Origin: Prevotella sp. P5-50
GTDB taxonomy: Bacteria; Bacteroidota; Bacteroidia; Bacteroidales; Bacteroidaceae
Assembly (NCBI RefSeq): GCF_002251295.1
Contig: NZ_NPJA01000019.1
Location: forward strand, 337,161-401,160
Direction: 5' to 3'
DNA length: 64,000 nt
How positions within the stretch are numbered: the first letter of the stretch is position 1; each line of letters opens with the position of its first letter. The notes below the pieces were generated by a model, which was given only the letters and a program-made list of their open reading frames with translations, ran no database searches and was not told where the DNA came from. The translations under genes were made by a program, and so were the position numbers. Positions 1-7,300 of this stretch are shown here, one piece after another.

Positions 1-33
1 ATCCGCTTTGTTGTGGAACTGAAAGACAAATAA
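1..33 (+). CDS. C-terminal end of an upstream gene (partial)
   Basis: The first 33 bases read in frame 1 as ten sense codons (IRFVVELKDK) followed by TAA, and a strong hairpin terminator follows 25 bases later. This fits the last codons of a gene whose body lies outside the window. Nothing can be said about its function. The call rests on the position of the terminator and not on similarity. Confidence 0.4.
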   Translation: MRFVVELKDK

Positions 34-57
34 GCATCTGCATCGTAAGATATCAGT

Positions 58-90
58 AAAGGTGGAGTCTCCGTACGAGACTCCACCTTT
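58..90 (+). terminator. Strong intrinsic hairpin terminator
   Basis: A perfect 14-bp inverted repeat (58-71 with 77-90, AAAGGTGGAGTCTC and its complement) encloses a 5-nt loop and ends in a run of T. It follows the stop codon at 31-33. The A-rich 5' arm and T-rich 3' arm could make it work in both directions. Confidence 0.85.
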
Positions 91-154
91 AATTTACGCT
101 AAGGCGCAATCCTACTATGTGCGGGATATTGCCCGATATTTTGCCAAGGCGTTT

Positions 155-338
155 CCAAACCTTTGGCAAAAGTATTGTCCAATGTTTGGCAAAGGTGTTT
201 TTCCAATGTTTGGCATAAGTATTACCTAACGTTTGACAAAACGTAATGTCTAACGTTTGAAAAAGGTCTTTTCAACGTTTGATAAAGATGTTATCCAACG
301 TTTGATAAAAAGATTATCAAGGTTTGGAAAAACGATGA
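155..338. repeat. Degenerate 22-24 bp tandem array, about 8 units
   Basis: Units begin near 155, 179, 203, 225, 249, 271, 294 and 316, so the period alternates between 22 and 24 bp. The conserved core is CCAAnGTTTGGnAAA, and several units keep the dyad CCAA...TTGG. No ORF explains it. The spacing is close to two helical turns, which would put the cores on one face of the DNA. Function unknown. Confidence 0.75.
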
Positions 339-440
339 TAAACGATTGTATTTTATAAGGGAAATAGGATTACGCTTTACTTTGTCCTTTCAGGACGTTA
401 GTTAATTGTTTATGTTTGGTATCCTCAGGGCGTTGCACGG

Positions 441-542
441 GTGGTCGAAGTGTGGTCGAAAACGCCGTTGTAAGATTTTCGACCACCCATTTAACCGTAT
501 ATCTTACAACGTGTTATGACATATCGGTGGTCGAGTGGTCGA
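441..542. promoter_or_regulatory. Cluster of GTGGTCGA octamers plus an 11-bp inverted repeat
   Basis: The octamer GTGGTCGA occurs at 441-448, 452-459, 527-534 and 535-542, and inverted at 479-486. Between them lies a perfect inverted repeat, CGTTGTAAGAT (466-476) and its complement (501-511). This density of a non-coding octamer resembles an operator or replication/partition-type site, but I recognise no specific regulator. An ORF reading through it on the plus strand is the shadow of the fucosidase gene on the other strand. Confidence 0.5.
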
Positions 543-554
543 TTTTTACGACAT

Positions 555-590
555 CGCGTGTGCGTGCGTACACGTGTATGTACGCACGCA
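555..590. other. 36-bp strictly alternating pyrimidine-purine tract with a perfect palindrome
   Basis: Positions 555-590 consist of 18 consecutive pyrimidine-purine dinucleotides. The last 30 bp contain a perfect 12-bp inverted repeat (561-572 with 579-590) around a 6-nt loop. Such tracts, rich in CG and TG steps, are classic candidates for Z-DNA or cruciform extrusion. The tract sits about 65 bp beyond the stop codon of the fucosidase gene, so it could also act as a hairpin on that transcript, although no T-run follows. Confidence 0.7.
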
Positions 591-655
591 AACCTTATAT
601 ATTAGATTCATTCATCTCAGATGAACTGTCGTTTCTGCTGATAGCAGCAATCCGT

Positions 656-1984
656 TTACTGGATGAATCCTATTTCGATGACCTGATCAACAGCTGTAGG
701 CACAGCATCGAGCGTGAGTATCACACCGCCTTGACACTTCTGCATCTTCACCGCCTTACGACTGACAAAATCTACAGCCTTCTTCATCTGTTTATTGCCA
801 GTGGGCAGATAGAGCACCTTGTCTTGCAGGTTGAGGATATGCACAAACAGTCGGTTGTCCTTCTGTGTGGTCACTCCCCAGTCGTGAGGTGCAACAAATC
901 CACCGCGTGTGCCATAGATAGTTTCGCCATATACCTTCATCCAGTCGCCCATCTCCTTCAGACGTTCCACCGCAACAGCGGGCAGACAACCATCAGGTTG
1001 CGGACCGATATTCATGAGCAGATTGGCATTTTTGCCTGCTGCCTTCACCAGATATTGAATGAGTGTATGGGTCGATTTGTAGTTCTGGTCGGTAATCTTG
1101 TAGCCCCACATGCCGTTCATTGTCTCGCATGTTTCAAGTGGCAACTGCGAAATAGACTGTCCGGAGAGTCCGGCAGAGTTTTCGCCAGGCAGGTCGCGCT
1201 CAAACATTTGGAAGTCTTCGCCAGGGAATGGAGTCACGTGATGGTTGTTGCCGATGAGGCATGCAGGCTGCAAACTGTGGATGAGTGCATACTGTTCGGG
1301 CAGTTGCCAGTCAAATGATGGATTGATGTCTTGATCCCACCAACCGTCAAACCAGATGGCTCCTACCTTGCCATAGTTGGTGAGCAGTTCGGTGAGTTGG
1401 TTGTTCATAAACTTATAGTACGACTTCCAATTTTGTTTGTCCTTGGGTCGTCCTGTGCCGTGTCCGGTACGTCCCAGCGGAGCATCCTCACGTTGCCAGT
1501 CGATGTGTGAATAGTAGAAGTGGATGTCAATACCCTGTCGGTGACATTCGTCAGCAAGTTCTTTCACGATGTCACGCTTAAAGGGTGTAGCCTTCACGAC
1601 ATTATAGTCAGAGTATTTGGTGTCAAACATGGAGAAGCCTTCGTGATGGCGGGTGGTGAAGCAAATATATTTGGCACCTGATGCCTTGATCTGCTCTACC
1701 CACTCTTTGGCATTGAAGCGAGAGGGATAGAAGCCGCCTGCGAGTTTGGCATATTCCTTGTAGTTTAAGTCTGCGTTGTGCATGGTCCATTCTCCTGTGG
1801 CAAGCATGGCATAGAGTCCCCAGTGGAGGAAGATGCCGAATTTCTCGTCTTGAAAATGTTTGCGTGCCTCAAGGTTCTCCTTGGTAGGTACGTAGTCTGC
1901 CGACTGTTGCAATGTCTGTTGTGCCATTGTCGATGTCAATGCCAGCGTCAGCATGACGGTTGTGAATAGTTTTTTCATCATCAA
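656..1984 (-). CDS. Secreted alpha-L-fucosidase, GH29 family
   Basis: The 442-residue product has a Sec signal peptide (MMMKKLFTTVMLTLALTSTMA, cut before QQ) and a GH29 barrel. It carries FGIFLHWG near residues 49-56, the TRHHEGF strand at 111-117, and GAIWFDGWW around 208-216, where Asp213 is the expected nucleophile. GH29 enzymes release alpha-linked fucose from host glycans or plant polymers with retention. It is probably periplasmic. Its length is normal for a GH29 catalytic domain, with little room for a C-terminal accessory domain. No SusC/SusD pair or other glycosidase lies beside it, so it is not in an obvious polysaccharide utilisation locus. Three Met codons in a row make the exact start uncertain by one or two residues. 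Confidence 0.93.
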   Translation of the reverse strand: MMMKKLFTTVMLTLALTSTMAQQTLQQSADYVPTKENLEARKHFQDEKFGIFLHWGLYAMLATGEWTMHNADLNYKEYAKLAGGFYPSRFNAKEWVEQIKASGAKYICFTTRHHEGFSMFDTKYSDYNVVKATPFKRDIVKELADECHRQGIDIHFYYSHIDWQREDAPLGRTGHGTGRPKDKQNWKSYYKFMNNQLTELLTNYGKVGAIWFDGWWDQDINPSFDWQLPEQYALIHSLQPACLIGNNHHVTPFPGEDFQMFERDLPGENSAGLSGQSISQLPLETCETMNGMWGYKITDQNYKSTHTLIQYLVKAAGKNANLLMNIGPQPDGCLPAVAVERLKEMGDWMKVYGETIYGTRGGFVAPHDWGVTTQKDNRLFVHILNLQDKVLYLPTGNKQMKKAVDFVSRKAVKMQKCQGGVILTLDAVPTAVDQVIEIGFIQ

Positions 1985-2080
1985 GTTTTTTAGTTGTTAT
2001 GCTCCACCGTTCTGCTTGGTCAACGGCATATTTCTATTGTGTGATAATTGCTTGGGTTTTCAAATCCCTATAGGCATGAT

Positions 2081-2246
2081 TTATATCCCTCGCTCAGCCC
2101 AGTCACCTCTGTCGAGGTTGCGGTAACCGATGGCTTCAGCGATGTGTTGTTGCTGCACTTGCGCCGATCCTTCAAGGTCGGCAATGGTGCGTGCCACCTT
2201 GAGAATTCTGCTATATGCTCGTGCAGAGAGTTTCAATCGCTCCATG
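2081..2246 (-). pseudogene. comM 3'-terminal fragment
   Basis: Read on the minus strand, this piece translates as the last 54 or so residues of ComM. It runs from [15 protein letters not shown] to [10 protein letters not shown] and a stop, and matches the intact comM at 11323-12870 with scattered substitutions. The similarity ends abruptly at CGCTCCATG, where the 0.76-kb direct repeat begins. It cannot be expressed as a ComM protein. The substitutions suggest an older or foreign copy, not a fresh duplication. Confidence 0.85.
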
Positions 2247-2262
2247 CCATTTAGCACTACGC

Positions 2263-2697
2263 CTACGATGATTTATCAAGGACATAGGTGAATGGCCATT
2301 GTTTATGTTCACGATGCAAAGATAACACTTTTTGTTTAATTAGTCGAGCCTTTTTGATTAGAATTGCTCCATTGTGCATAGACTCTATACATTCCCACAT
2401 GGGCCAGGTGAATTTCTGATAGACAGAATCTAAGGAATGTATTTCAACGAGGTTGAGTCCGATAACATGTTTTTTGAGGTCTGTATTGCGGTATTGCTTC
2501 TTTACGACAGCATAGGCGCGTCCCATATCCTCAAAAATGTAGGGCGCAACGTCGGCGAAAGGTTCCGATTCAAGACCATCCATAGTGATAATATAACACT
2601 CGGGAACCACATCATTATATGTGAACCCCCACCAGTATGCCACTATCTTCGAACAGATAAATAGGTGATGCGGCCTTATTCTTAAAAAAAACAGCAA
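2263..2697 (-). CDS. Hypothetical protein, duplicated downstream
   Basis: I do not recognise this 144-residue ORF. It is basic in its C-terminal half, has no signal peptide and no clear domain. It is divergent from the Fur-family gene, with about 70 bp between them. A second copy at 5378-5810 has lost the frame through a 2-bp deletion and has also lost this ATG, so the start is doubtful; Met39 (MDGLESEP) is an alternative. The segment is trimmed by rearrangement, so it may be the remaining part of a longer gene. Confidence 0.45.
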   Translation of the reverse strand: MLFFLRIRPHHLFICSKIVAYWWGFTYNDVVPECYIITMDGLESEPFADVAPYIFEDMGRAYAVVKKQYRNTDLKKHVIGLNLVEIHSLDSVYQKFTWPMWECIESMHNGAILIKKARLIKQKVLSLHREHKQWPFTYVLDKSS

Positions 2698-2713
2698 TTT
2701 TGTTGATAAAAAA

Positions 2714-2745
2714 CTTGCAAATGCGAAATATTATCATTAACTTTG
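2714..2745 (+). promoter_or_regulatory. Promoter of the truncated Fur-family gene
   Basis: A CTTG (2714-2717) and TAACTTTG (2738-2745) are 20 nt apart, matching the Bacteroidota -33/-7 pattern. The same arrangement is present in the duplicate at 5824-5855. An ATG follows 21 bases later. Confidence 0.6.
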
Positions 2746-2766
2746 TAGCATCAAAATACGAGAAGA

Positions 2767-3021
2767 ATGGAAAGTACGGAGATTATAAAGAACGCAGGCC
2801 TAAAAATCACTCCGCAACGTAAAGTGGTTTATGAGGTTATGATGGAATTGCGTCATGCTGCGATTGATGAAATAATCAAGTGTGTGCAATCCAAAGATAA
2901 TGAGATAACCATCTCAACCATCTATCGCATTCTTGATTCGTTTTGCAAGGCTAATCTGTTGTCACTTGTGTTCCATCCCGAAGAGGGGAAAATCTATTAT
3001 GATTTAAGTTTCGGGAGTTAG
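2767..3021 (+). pseudogene. Fur-family regulator, truncated copy
   Basis: The first 78 residues are almost identical to the full-length Fur-family protein at 5877-6293 and contain the winged-helix DNA-binding domain (ITPQRKVVYEVM ... TISTIYRILDSF). The sequence then leaves the family at YYDL and stops after 84 residues. It therefore lacks the metal-binding and dimerisation half, including the HHH motif. The promoter is intact. If expressed, the product could at most be a lone DNA-binding domain, but loss of function is simpler. Confidence 0.8.
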
Positions 3022-3275
3022 TTGGCACTATAAATTAAGGCACAAAAAAAGCACAGGATTTCTTGCGTATATCGCATAAAATGATAATGCCGAAGGTGCA
3101 ATGTTTACCATAATGAACGTGATAAAGGGAGTTAAAATGAACGAGCATACACTGTTCGGACGCAAGAGCAGGTGCAACAGCGTGTATCCGCTGCTGTATG
3201 TATTCCAGTTTTTGTTTTCTGGGCAAAAGCCAATGATTTACTACTATGTAAATTATCAGTGAATATCGTTTTTTA

Positions 3276-3283
3276 TAACTTTG
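3276..3283 (+). promoter_or_regulatory. -7 element upstream of the Ntn-hydrolase gene
   Basis: TAACTTTG lies 28 bp before the ATG at 3312 and fits the TAnnTTTG consensus. No convincing -33 TTTG is present at the expected spacing. Confidence 0.5.
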
Positions 3284-3311
3284 TCATGTCTATTACCTAA
3301 AATTTATAAAT

Positions 3312-4544
3312 ATGAGAAAGAACAACGAATTTTTCAGAACAAAGTTCCTTAGACTGTCCACATGTTTTTTAGTGTCAGTAGCCTCTGTGTCAAGCCTCCT
3401 TTTGTCCGCTTCGTGCAGCGATGATGACAATGTTCCACCCGATGTGACCAAAAAGAATCCCACTACTTTTATAAAAGATGCAGAAAAAGTGGCCATGTTG
3501 CGCTCCATGAAAGATGTGGATGGCAGCGGAAGGTTGTATGAAATCAATTATACGGCCGACTATAAACTTGATGACGTGTTAAAGTCTGGTTTCACAGAAA
3601 CCAACCAACTCTTCAACTATGTAGCCTATCTACTTTACGACAGCCTCCCCGGCAAAAAGGCACAGGTTTCGTTCGATGCCGGATGCAGTGCCTTTGCAGT
3701 ACCCGACAGGCAAAGCGGTAATTTCTTGATGGGGCGCAACTACGACTTCTGTCATGCCACAGAAGACGGCAAAGGCTACAAGTCGATAGCGGCTATCATA
3801 GTTCACACGGCTCCTGAGGGTGGAAAGAAATCAATCTCCATGGTGGATGGCATGCAATTAGGTTTTGGCCAGGGATTTTATACCGATGGCAAGAGCGACC
3901 TCTCCCCGCTGATGGGATTGCCCTACGCTGCCCTTGACGGCATTAACGAAGACGGATTCGCCATTGGTGTCCTGGCGCTGAGAGAGAATCAGACGAAACA
4001 GAATGACAAAAACAAGCCGCGCATAGGTACAACGACAGCCATACGTATGCTGCTCGACCGTGCATCCACCGTCAAGGAAGCCCTGGCAATGCTTGCAGGC
4101 TATAATATGGACATGCAGGGCAGTGGACGCAGCAACTACCACTATTTCATGGCCGATGCCACAGGAGACTATGCCATCGTGGAATACACTCTTGAAAAGG
4201 GCGAAACTATACCTACTGTAATGGAAAAGTTCACCGGCAATGACACCCTGCGCTGCGTCACCAACTTCTATGTCTCACCCACGATGGTGGGTACAAACGA
4301 TGGATGGGGATCCCTGCATGGCAAGGAACGCTATTGGACGTTAAGAAACTGTCTCGCGCGCAACAACTACTGTCTTGATTCCAAACAAGCCATGTCCCTG
4401 CTACAAGACGTCTCACAGCCAGCGGACTTGAAAAATATCACATCACAGACTCAATGGTCGTGCCTCTACAACCTCAGCGAAAAGACACTTCGTCTGGCCA
4501 TCCTGCGAGAATATGGGAAAATCTACAACTTTAAGGTAGAATAG
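3312..4544 (+). CDS. Choloylglycine hydrolase/C45-like Ntn-hydrolase lipoprotein
   Basis: The 410-residue product starts with a long lipoprotein signal ending LLLSASC-SDDD, so it should be lipid-anchored. The catalytic region has the linear amide C-N hydrolase signature AGCSAFAV (near residues 123-130) followed by GRNYDF, and later GINEDGFAIGVL. In this superfamily (bile salt hydrolases, penicillin V acylases, acyltransferases) the Cys becomes the N-terminal nucleophile after removal of a propeptide. Here that implies cleavage about 90 residues downstream of the lipidated Cys, which would release the mature enzyme from its anchor unless this branch works without processing. Substrate cannot be read from sequence. 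It is followed 7 bp later by another lipoprotein gene, probably in the same operon. Confidence 0.8.
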   Translation: MRKNNEFFRTKFLRLSTCFLVSVASVSSLLLSASCSDDDNVPPDVTKKNPTTFIKDAEKVAMLRSMKDVDGSGRLYEINYTADYKLDDVLKSGFTETNQLFNYVAYLLYDSLPGKKAQVSFDAGCSAFAVPDRQSGNFLMGRNYDFCHATEDGKGYKSIAAIIVHTAPEGGKKSISMVDGMQLGFGQGFYTDGKSDLSPLMGLPYAALDGINEDGFAIGVLALRENQTKQNDKNKPRIGTTTAIRMLLDRASTVKEALAMLAGYNMDMQGSGRSNYHYFMADATGDYAIVEYTLEKGETIPTVMEKFTGNDTLRCVTNFYVSPTMVGTNDGWGSLHGKERYWTLRNCLARNNYCLDSKQAMSLLQDVSQPADLKNITSQTQWSCLYNLSEKTLRLAILREYGKIYNFKVE

Positions 4545-4551
4545 TCCTGGT

Positions 4552-5316
4552 ATGAAAACAATGTTTGGTAAAATGCTACGACTGAGAAAAGTCAAAACCA
4601 TACTATGGGCAGCACCGATGTTGATTTGCTCGTTGCTCCTCAACATGGGATGCTCAGATGATGATGATGATTCCATGGGAGGACAAGGGGGACAGGAGAT
4701 GACAGATACGACGGCCATTTCCCTGACTTATCACCACTTTATTGCTTCTGACGATGTCATTATCCTGGATGCCGACACTACACGGATTTCTGTCAGCAAG
4801 GCTTTAGCCGACAAGTTGGGCATCACTCATTTTGCCGGTCGGCCGCTGGCCGTATGGCAGAAGGTGAACTGTCTGCCATATATCAGGCGCGCCACTTCTG
4901 AGCGCCTGGAGGACAACCGCTATATCCTGACCGTTGACGAGAGTGCATCACTGGCCGACGTGTTGCCAGAGGATGCGGAATTCAATTTTGATACGAAGTT
5001 GCATGTCAACCACCAGGCCACGAAATCACGGACTAGCGCCGGAGGTTCTAATCTCGTAGAGGATATATCCTCACGGTATATGGAAGGCGACACCATTCAT
5101 CCTGCGGTGATTCTCTATACCGACCAGGGAGGAGCAGGGGAAGACGTGCAGGTGGAGGACGATATCCTTCTGGACGGCAATGCTTTTAATAAAACCGACG
5201 GCAATGAGGGCTATGACTCTGGCGCGAATCGTTTCGCACGATTCACCGGGAGCCATCTGCGAGAGTTGTGCGAAAGGCACGGCTTGTATCTCGCAATGGA
5301 TGTCTATTCGGTCTAA
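4552..5316 (+). CDS. Lipoprotein of unknown function with a rearranged C-terminus
   Basis: The product has a lipoprotein signal (LLLNMGC-SDDDDD) and about 220 residues of unrecognised, acidic sequence. The last ~35 codons (from YDSGANRF to the stop) are not part of the original gene. They are the plus-strand reading of a comM fragment that is coding on the opposite strand (see 5213-5330). The natural 3' end has been lost at a junction near 5213. The gene is translated in line with the Ntn-hydrolase gene 7 bp upstream. Whether the chimeric product is stable is unknown. I do not recognise the family. Confidence 0.65.
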   Translation: MKTMFGKMLRLRKVKTILWAAPMLICSLLLNMGCSDDDDDSMGGQGGQEMTDTTAISLTYHHFIASDDVIILDADTTRISVSKALADKLGITHFAGRPLAVWQKVNCLPYIRRATSERLEDNRYILTVDESASLADVLPEDAEFNFDTKLHVNHQATKSRTSAGGSNLVEDISSRYMEGDTIHPAVILYTDQGGAGEDVQVEDDILLDGNAFNKTDGNEGYDSGANRFARFTGSHLRELCERHGLYLAMDVYSV

Positions 5317-5330
5317 GAAAAGAGGAGCCG
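5213..5330 (-). pseudogene. comM internal fragment
   Basis: On the minus strand this reads LDRIDIHCEIQAVPFAQLSQ and on to MAPGESCETIRARVIA, which is the middle of ComM and nearly identical to 11628-11745. Its right end degrades near 5310-5330, and its left end fuses to the 3' part of the lipoprotein gene. Together with 2081-2246 it is a second separate relic of comM in the same orientation. Confidence 0.88.
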
Positions 5331-5377
5331 CTGATTGTCCCACTTTTTGGCTCGCTCCATGCCATCTAGCACTACGC

Positions 5378-5810
5378 CTACGATGATTTATCAAGGACAT
5401 AGGTGAATGGCCATTGTTTATGTTCACGATGCAAAGATAACACTTTTTGTTTAATTAGTCGAGCCTTTTTGATTAGAATTGCTCCATTGTGCATAGACTC
5501 TATACATTCCCACATGGGCCAGGTGAATTTCTGATAGACAGAATCTAAGGAATGTATTTCGACGAGGTTGAGTCCGATAACATGTTTTTTGAGGTCTGTA
5601 TTGCGGTATTGCTTCTTTACGACAGCATAGGCGCGTCCCATATCCTCAAAAATGTAGGGCAACGTCGGCGAAAGGTTCCGATTCAAGACCATCCATAGTG
5701 ATAATATAACACTCGGAAACCACATCATTATATGTGAACCCCCACCAGTATGCCACTATCTTCGAACAGATAAATAGGTAATGCGGCTTTATTCTTAAAA
5801 AAATATAATT
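5378..5810 (-). pseudogene. Frameshifted copy of the hypothetical gene at 2263-2697
   Basis: The sequence matches 2263-2697 along its length, but GGGCGCAACG has become GGGCAACG (2 bp lost near 5658). This shifts the frame after the conserved ~105 C-terminal residues. The ATG used in copy 1 is also absent. A 116-residue ORF survives with an unrelated N-terminus and is unlikely to be functional. Confidence 0.6.
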
Positions 5811-5823
5811 TTGTTGGTAAAAA

Positions 5824-5855
5824 TTTGCAAATGCGAAATATTTTCATTAAATTTG
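5824..5855 (+). promoter_or_regulatory. Promoter of the full-length Fur-family gene
   Basis: TTTG (5824-5827) and TAAATTTG (5848-5855) are separated by 20 nt, a near-ideal Bacteroidota promoter. The -33 element lies inside the palindrome ATTTGCAAAT (5823-5832), a possible operator, perhaps for autoregulation. The ATG at 5877 follows a ~16-nt leader. Confidence 0.7.
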
Positions 5856-5876
5856 TGGCATCAAAATACGAGAAGA

Positions 5877-6293
5877 ATGGAAAGTACGGAGATTATAAAG
5901 AACGCAGGCCTAAAAATCACTCCGCAACGTAAAGTGGTTTATGAGGTTATGATGGAATTGCGTCATGCTGCCATTGATGAAATAATCAAGTGTGTGCAAT
6001 CCAAAGATAATCAGATAACCATCTCAACCATCTATCGCATTCTTGATTCGTTTTGCAAGGCTAATCTGTTGTCACTTGTGTTCCATCCCGAAGTGGGGAA
6101 AAACTATTATGACATTACCGTGACAGAGCATCACCACATATTCGAGGGAGAGAGCATCTTGGATTATATGGATGAAGAGCTTACGGAATTGATACGACAG
6201 TATTTGAAAGAAAAGAATTTTGCATCGGTTGACATTAGTCGAATACAGGTGCAGATAACGATAAATAATCCAAAGTTAAACACTAAAAATTAA
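5877..6293 (+). CDS. Fur-family metalloregulator (Fur/PerR/Zur type)
   Basis: The 138-residue protein has the Fur architecture: an N-terminal winged helix (residues ~1-80, with TISTIYRILDSF as recognition region) and a C-terminal half with the metal-site motif TEHHHIFE. It lacks the CxxC pairs of the structural zinc site seen in many Fur/PerR proteins, so the metal or signal is uncertain. The start at MESTEIIKN was chosen because the promoter lies just upstream; an upstream in-frame ATG would precede the -7 element. The queD-like gene starts 5 bp after its stop, so the two are probably co-transcribed. Confidence 0.85.
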   Translation: MESTEIIKNAGLKITPQRKVVYEVMMELRHAAIDEIIKCVQSKDNQITISTIYRILDSFCKANLLSLVFHPEVGKNYYDITVTEHHHIFEGESILDYMDEELTELIRQYLKEKNFASVDISRIQVQITINNPKLNTKN

Positions 6294-6298
6294 AAAGT

Positions 6299-6865
6299 AT
6301 GAGAAGTATCACGACTTTCGATTTGCAGTATGCACATCGGTTCTATGGCTTCCAAGGCGAAGCCCAGTATCTTCACGGTCACACTGGCACACTGACCATT
6401 GAGGTGGAAGATACGGTTGAAGAAGGTGTAAACATGGTGTACCCTTGTAATGAAATCCAAAAGGTGGCATGGAGCCTGTTGAAGAATTTTGACCATGCCT
6501 TGGTGCTCCGCGAAGATGACCCTTTGCTTCCTGCCATTCTTGATGTGTATGAAAAGCAAGGCATCAAGAACGGCCATCCGCAAAACAAAATGAAAGGAGA
6601 GGCCTTCAAGACAGAATTGGCAACGGCTTACCCCGATGCCCGTCTGGTTGTTACCAAAGAAACCATGACAGTGGAAGGTATGATTAAGATTGTATATGAC
6701 TTGTTGAAAGACAAACTGAACATCGCTAAGATCACTTTCACAAGCGGTGTGAATGCCGCGTCTGCCGAGTTTACCACAAAGAATAACATCGACCGTTGTC
6801 CTCTTTGCGGTGTCGCCCTCAATGCGGATGGAGTATGCCCAAAATGTGGTTATCGGAAAAAATAA
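6299..6865 (+). CDS. queD: 6-carboxy-tetrahydropterin synthase/PTPS-family protein with a zinc ribbon
   Basis: The 188-residue product belongs to the 6-pyruvoyl-tetrahydropterin synthase/QueD family. The zinc-binding histidines are visible as His13 and the LHGHTG motif (His26, His28). A central insert separates the two halves of the T-fold. The last ~22 residues form a zinc ribbon (CPLCG ... CPKCG) not present in the basic QueD enzyme. QueD makes 6-carboxytetrahydropterin for queuosine and deazapurine synthesis. No queC or queE is nearby, so the exact branch is inferred. It follows the Fur-family gene by 5 bp; metal-linked control is plausible for a zinc enzyme. Confidence 0.75.
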   Translation: MRSITTFDLQYAHRFYGFQGEAQYLHGHTGTLTIEVEDTVEEGVNMVYPCNEIQKVAWSLLKNFDHALVLREDDPLLPAILDVYEKQGIKNGHPQNKMKGEAFKTELATAYPDARLVVTKETMTVEGMIKIVYDLLKDKLNIAKITFTSGVNAASAEFTTKNNIDRCPLCGVALNADGVCPKCGYRKK

Positions 6866-6950
6866 TCCACGGAAAGCTGCATATAAAATAAAGTAATGAT
6901 GAAAATATGGGGCTGTGTCGTAATTAAGGTTTACGGCGCAGCCTCTTATT

Positions 6951-7300
6951 TTACAAGTTAGAAAAATAATTTGAAATTCGGCTAATGGCTTCAACCTTTG
7001 TTTCCATAACCACATCGGCATACACCTGTGTTGAATTTATGCTAGTATGTCCGAGCAACTTGCCTACTGTGTACAAGTCACCTCCGGCAGCCAGTGTCAG
7101 CACGGCAAATGTGTGACGGCTCGTATGGAAACTGACATTTTTCGTAATCCCTGCATCCGCAGCCATTTTTTTAAGATACCTGTTACATACTCCCAATATA
7201 GTCAGTTCAAACACCTTTTGGCTCGGCTTGCATCCGTTTCGCTCAGGTAACCAATGCAAAGCCGATTGGTTTAGAGGGATTATTACCTGTCTGCCTACTA
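6951..7300 (-). pseudogene. Tyrosine recombinase, C-terminal fragment
   Basis: The minus strand reads QVIIPLNQSALHWLPERNG followed by the integrase catalytic core HTSRHTFAVLTL, LGHTSINSTQVYAD. The HxxR, the LGH motif and the tyrosine are present, but the whole N-terminal half with the first catalytic Arg is missing. The fragment joins an IS-like sequence near 7290-7300. It is the remnant of a conjugative-transposon or prophage-type integrase of Bacteroidota. Confidence 0.85.

Larger units (their letters stand above)
2237..3002. repeat. Long direct repeat, copy 1 (partner 5352-6112)
   Basis: About 766 bp are nearly identical to 5352-6112 in the same orientation. The repeat covers the end of a comM-like sequence, a small divergent gene and the promoter plus first ~78 codons of a Fur-family gene. 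The copies differ by scattered substitutions and a few short indels, including a 2-bp deletion in copy 2. Both left edges abut a comM-derived fragment, so the duplication probably arose by recombination at or near comM. Confidence 0.9.
5352..6112. repeat. Long direct repeat, copy 2 (partner 2237-3002)
   Basis: Same-orientation copy of 2237-3002. This copy keeps the complete Fur-family gene but carries a frameshift in the small divergent gene. Right of 6112 the sequence continues with the authentic end of the Fur gene, which argues that this is the parental copy for fur, while copy 1 is the truncated product. Confidence 0.9.

Noticed and set aside
155..338. CRISPR array
   Set aside because: Units are degenerate, the period is 22-24 bp with no unique spacers of constant size, and there are no cas genes in the window.
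416..1318. 300-codon plus-strand ORF opposite the fucosidase
   Set aside because: It is the antisense reading of the GH29 gene and the adjacent GTGGTCGA cluster; no family features.
3035..3226. 63-codon minus-strand ORF between the truncated Fur gene and the Ntn hydrolase
   Set aside because: No recognisable domain, no promoter, and amino-acid use looks like random sequence.
5071..5427. 118-codon minus-strand ORF
   Set aside because: Only its middle is meaningful, being the comM fragment reported separately; the ends are random extension.
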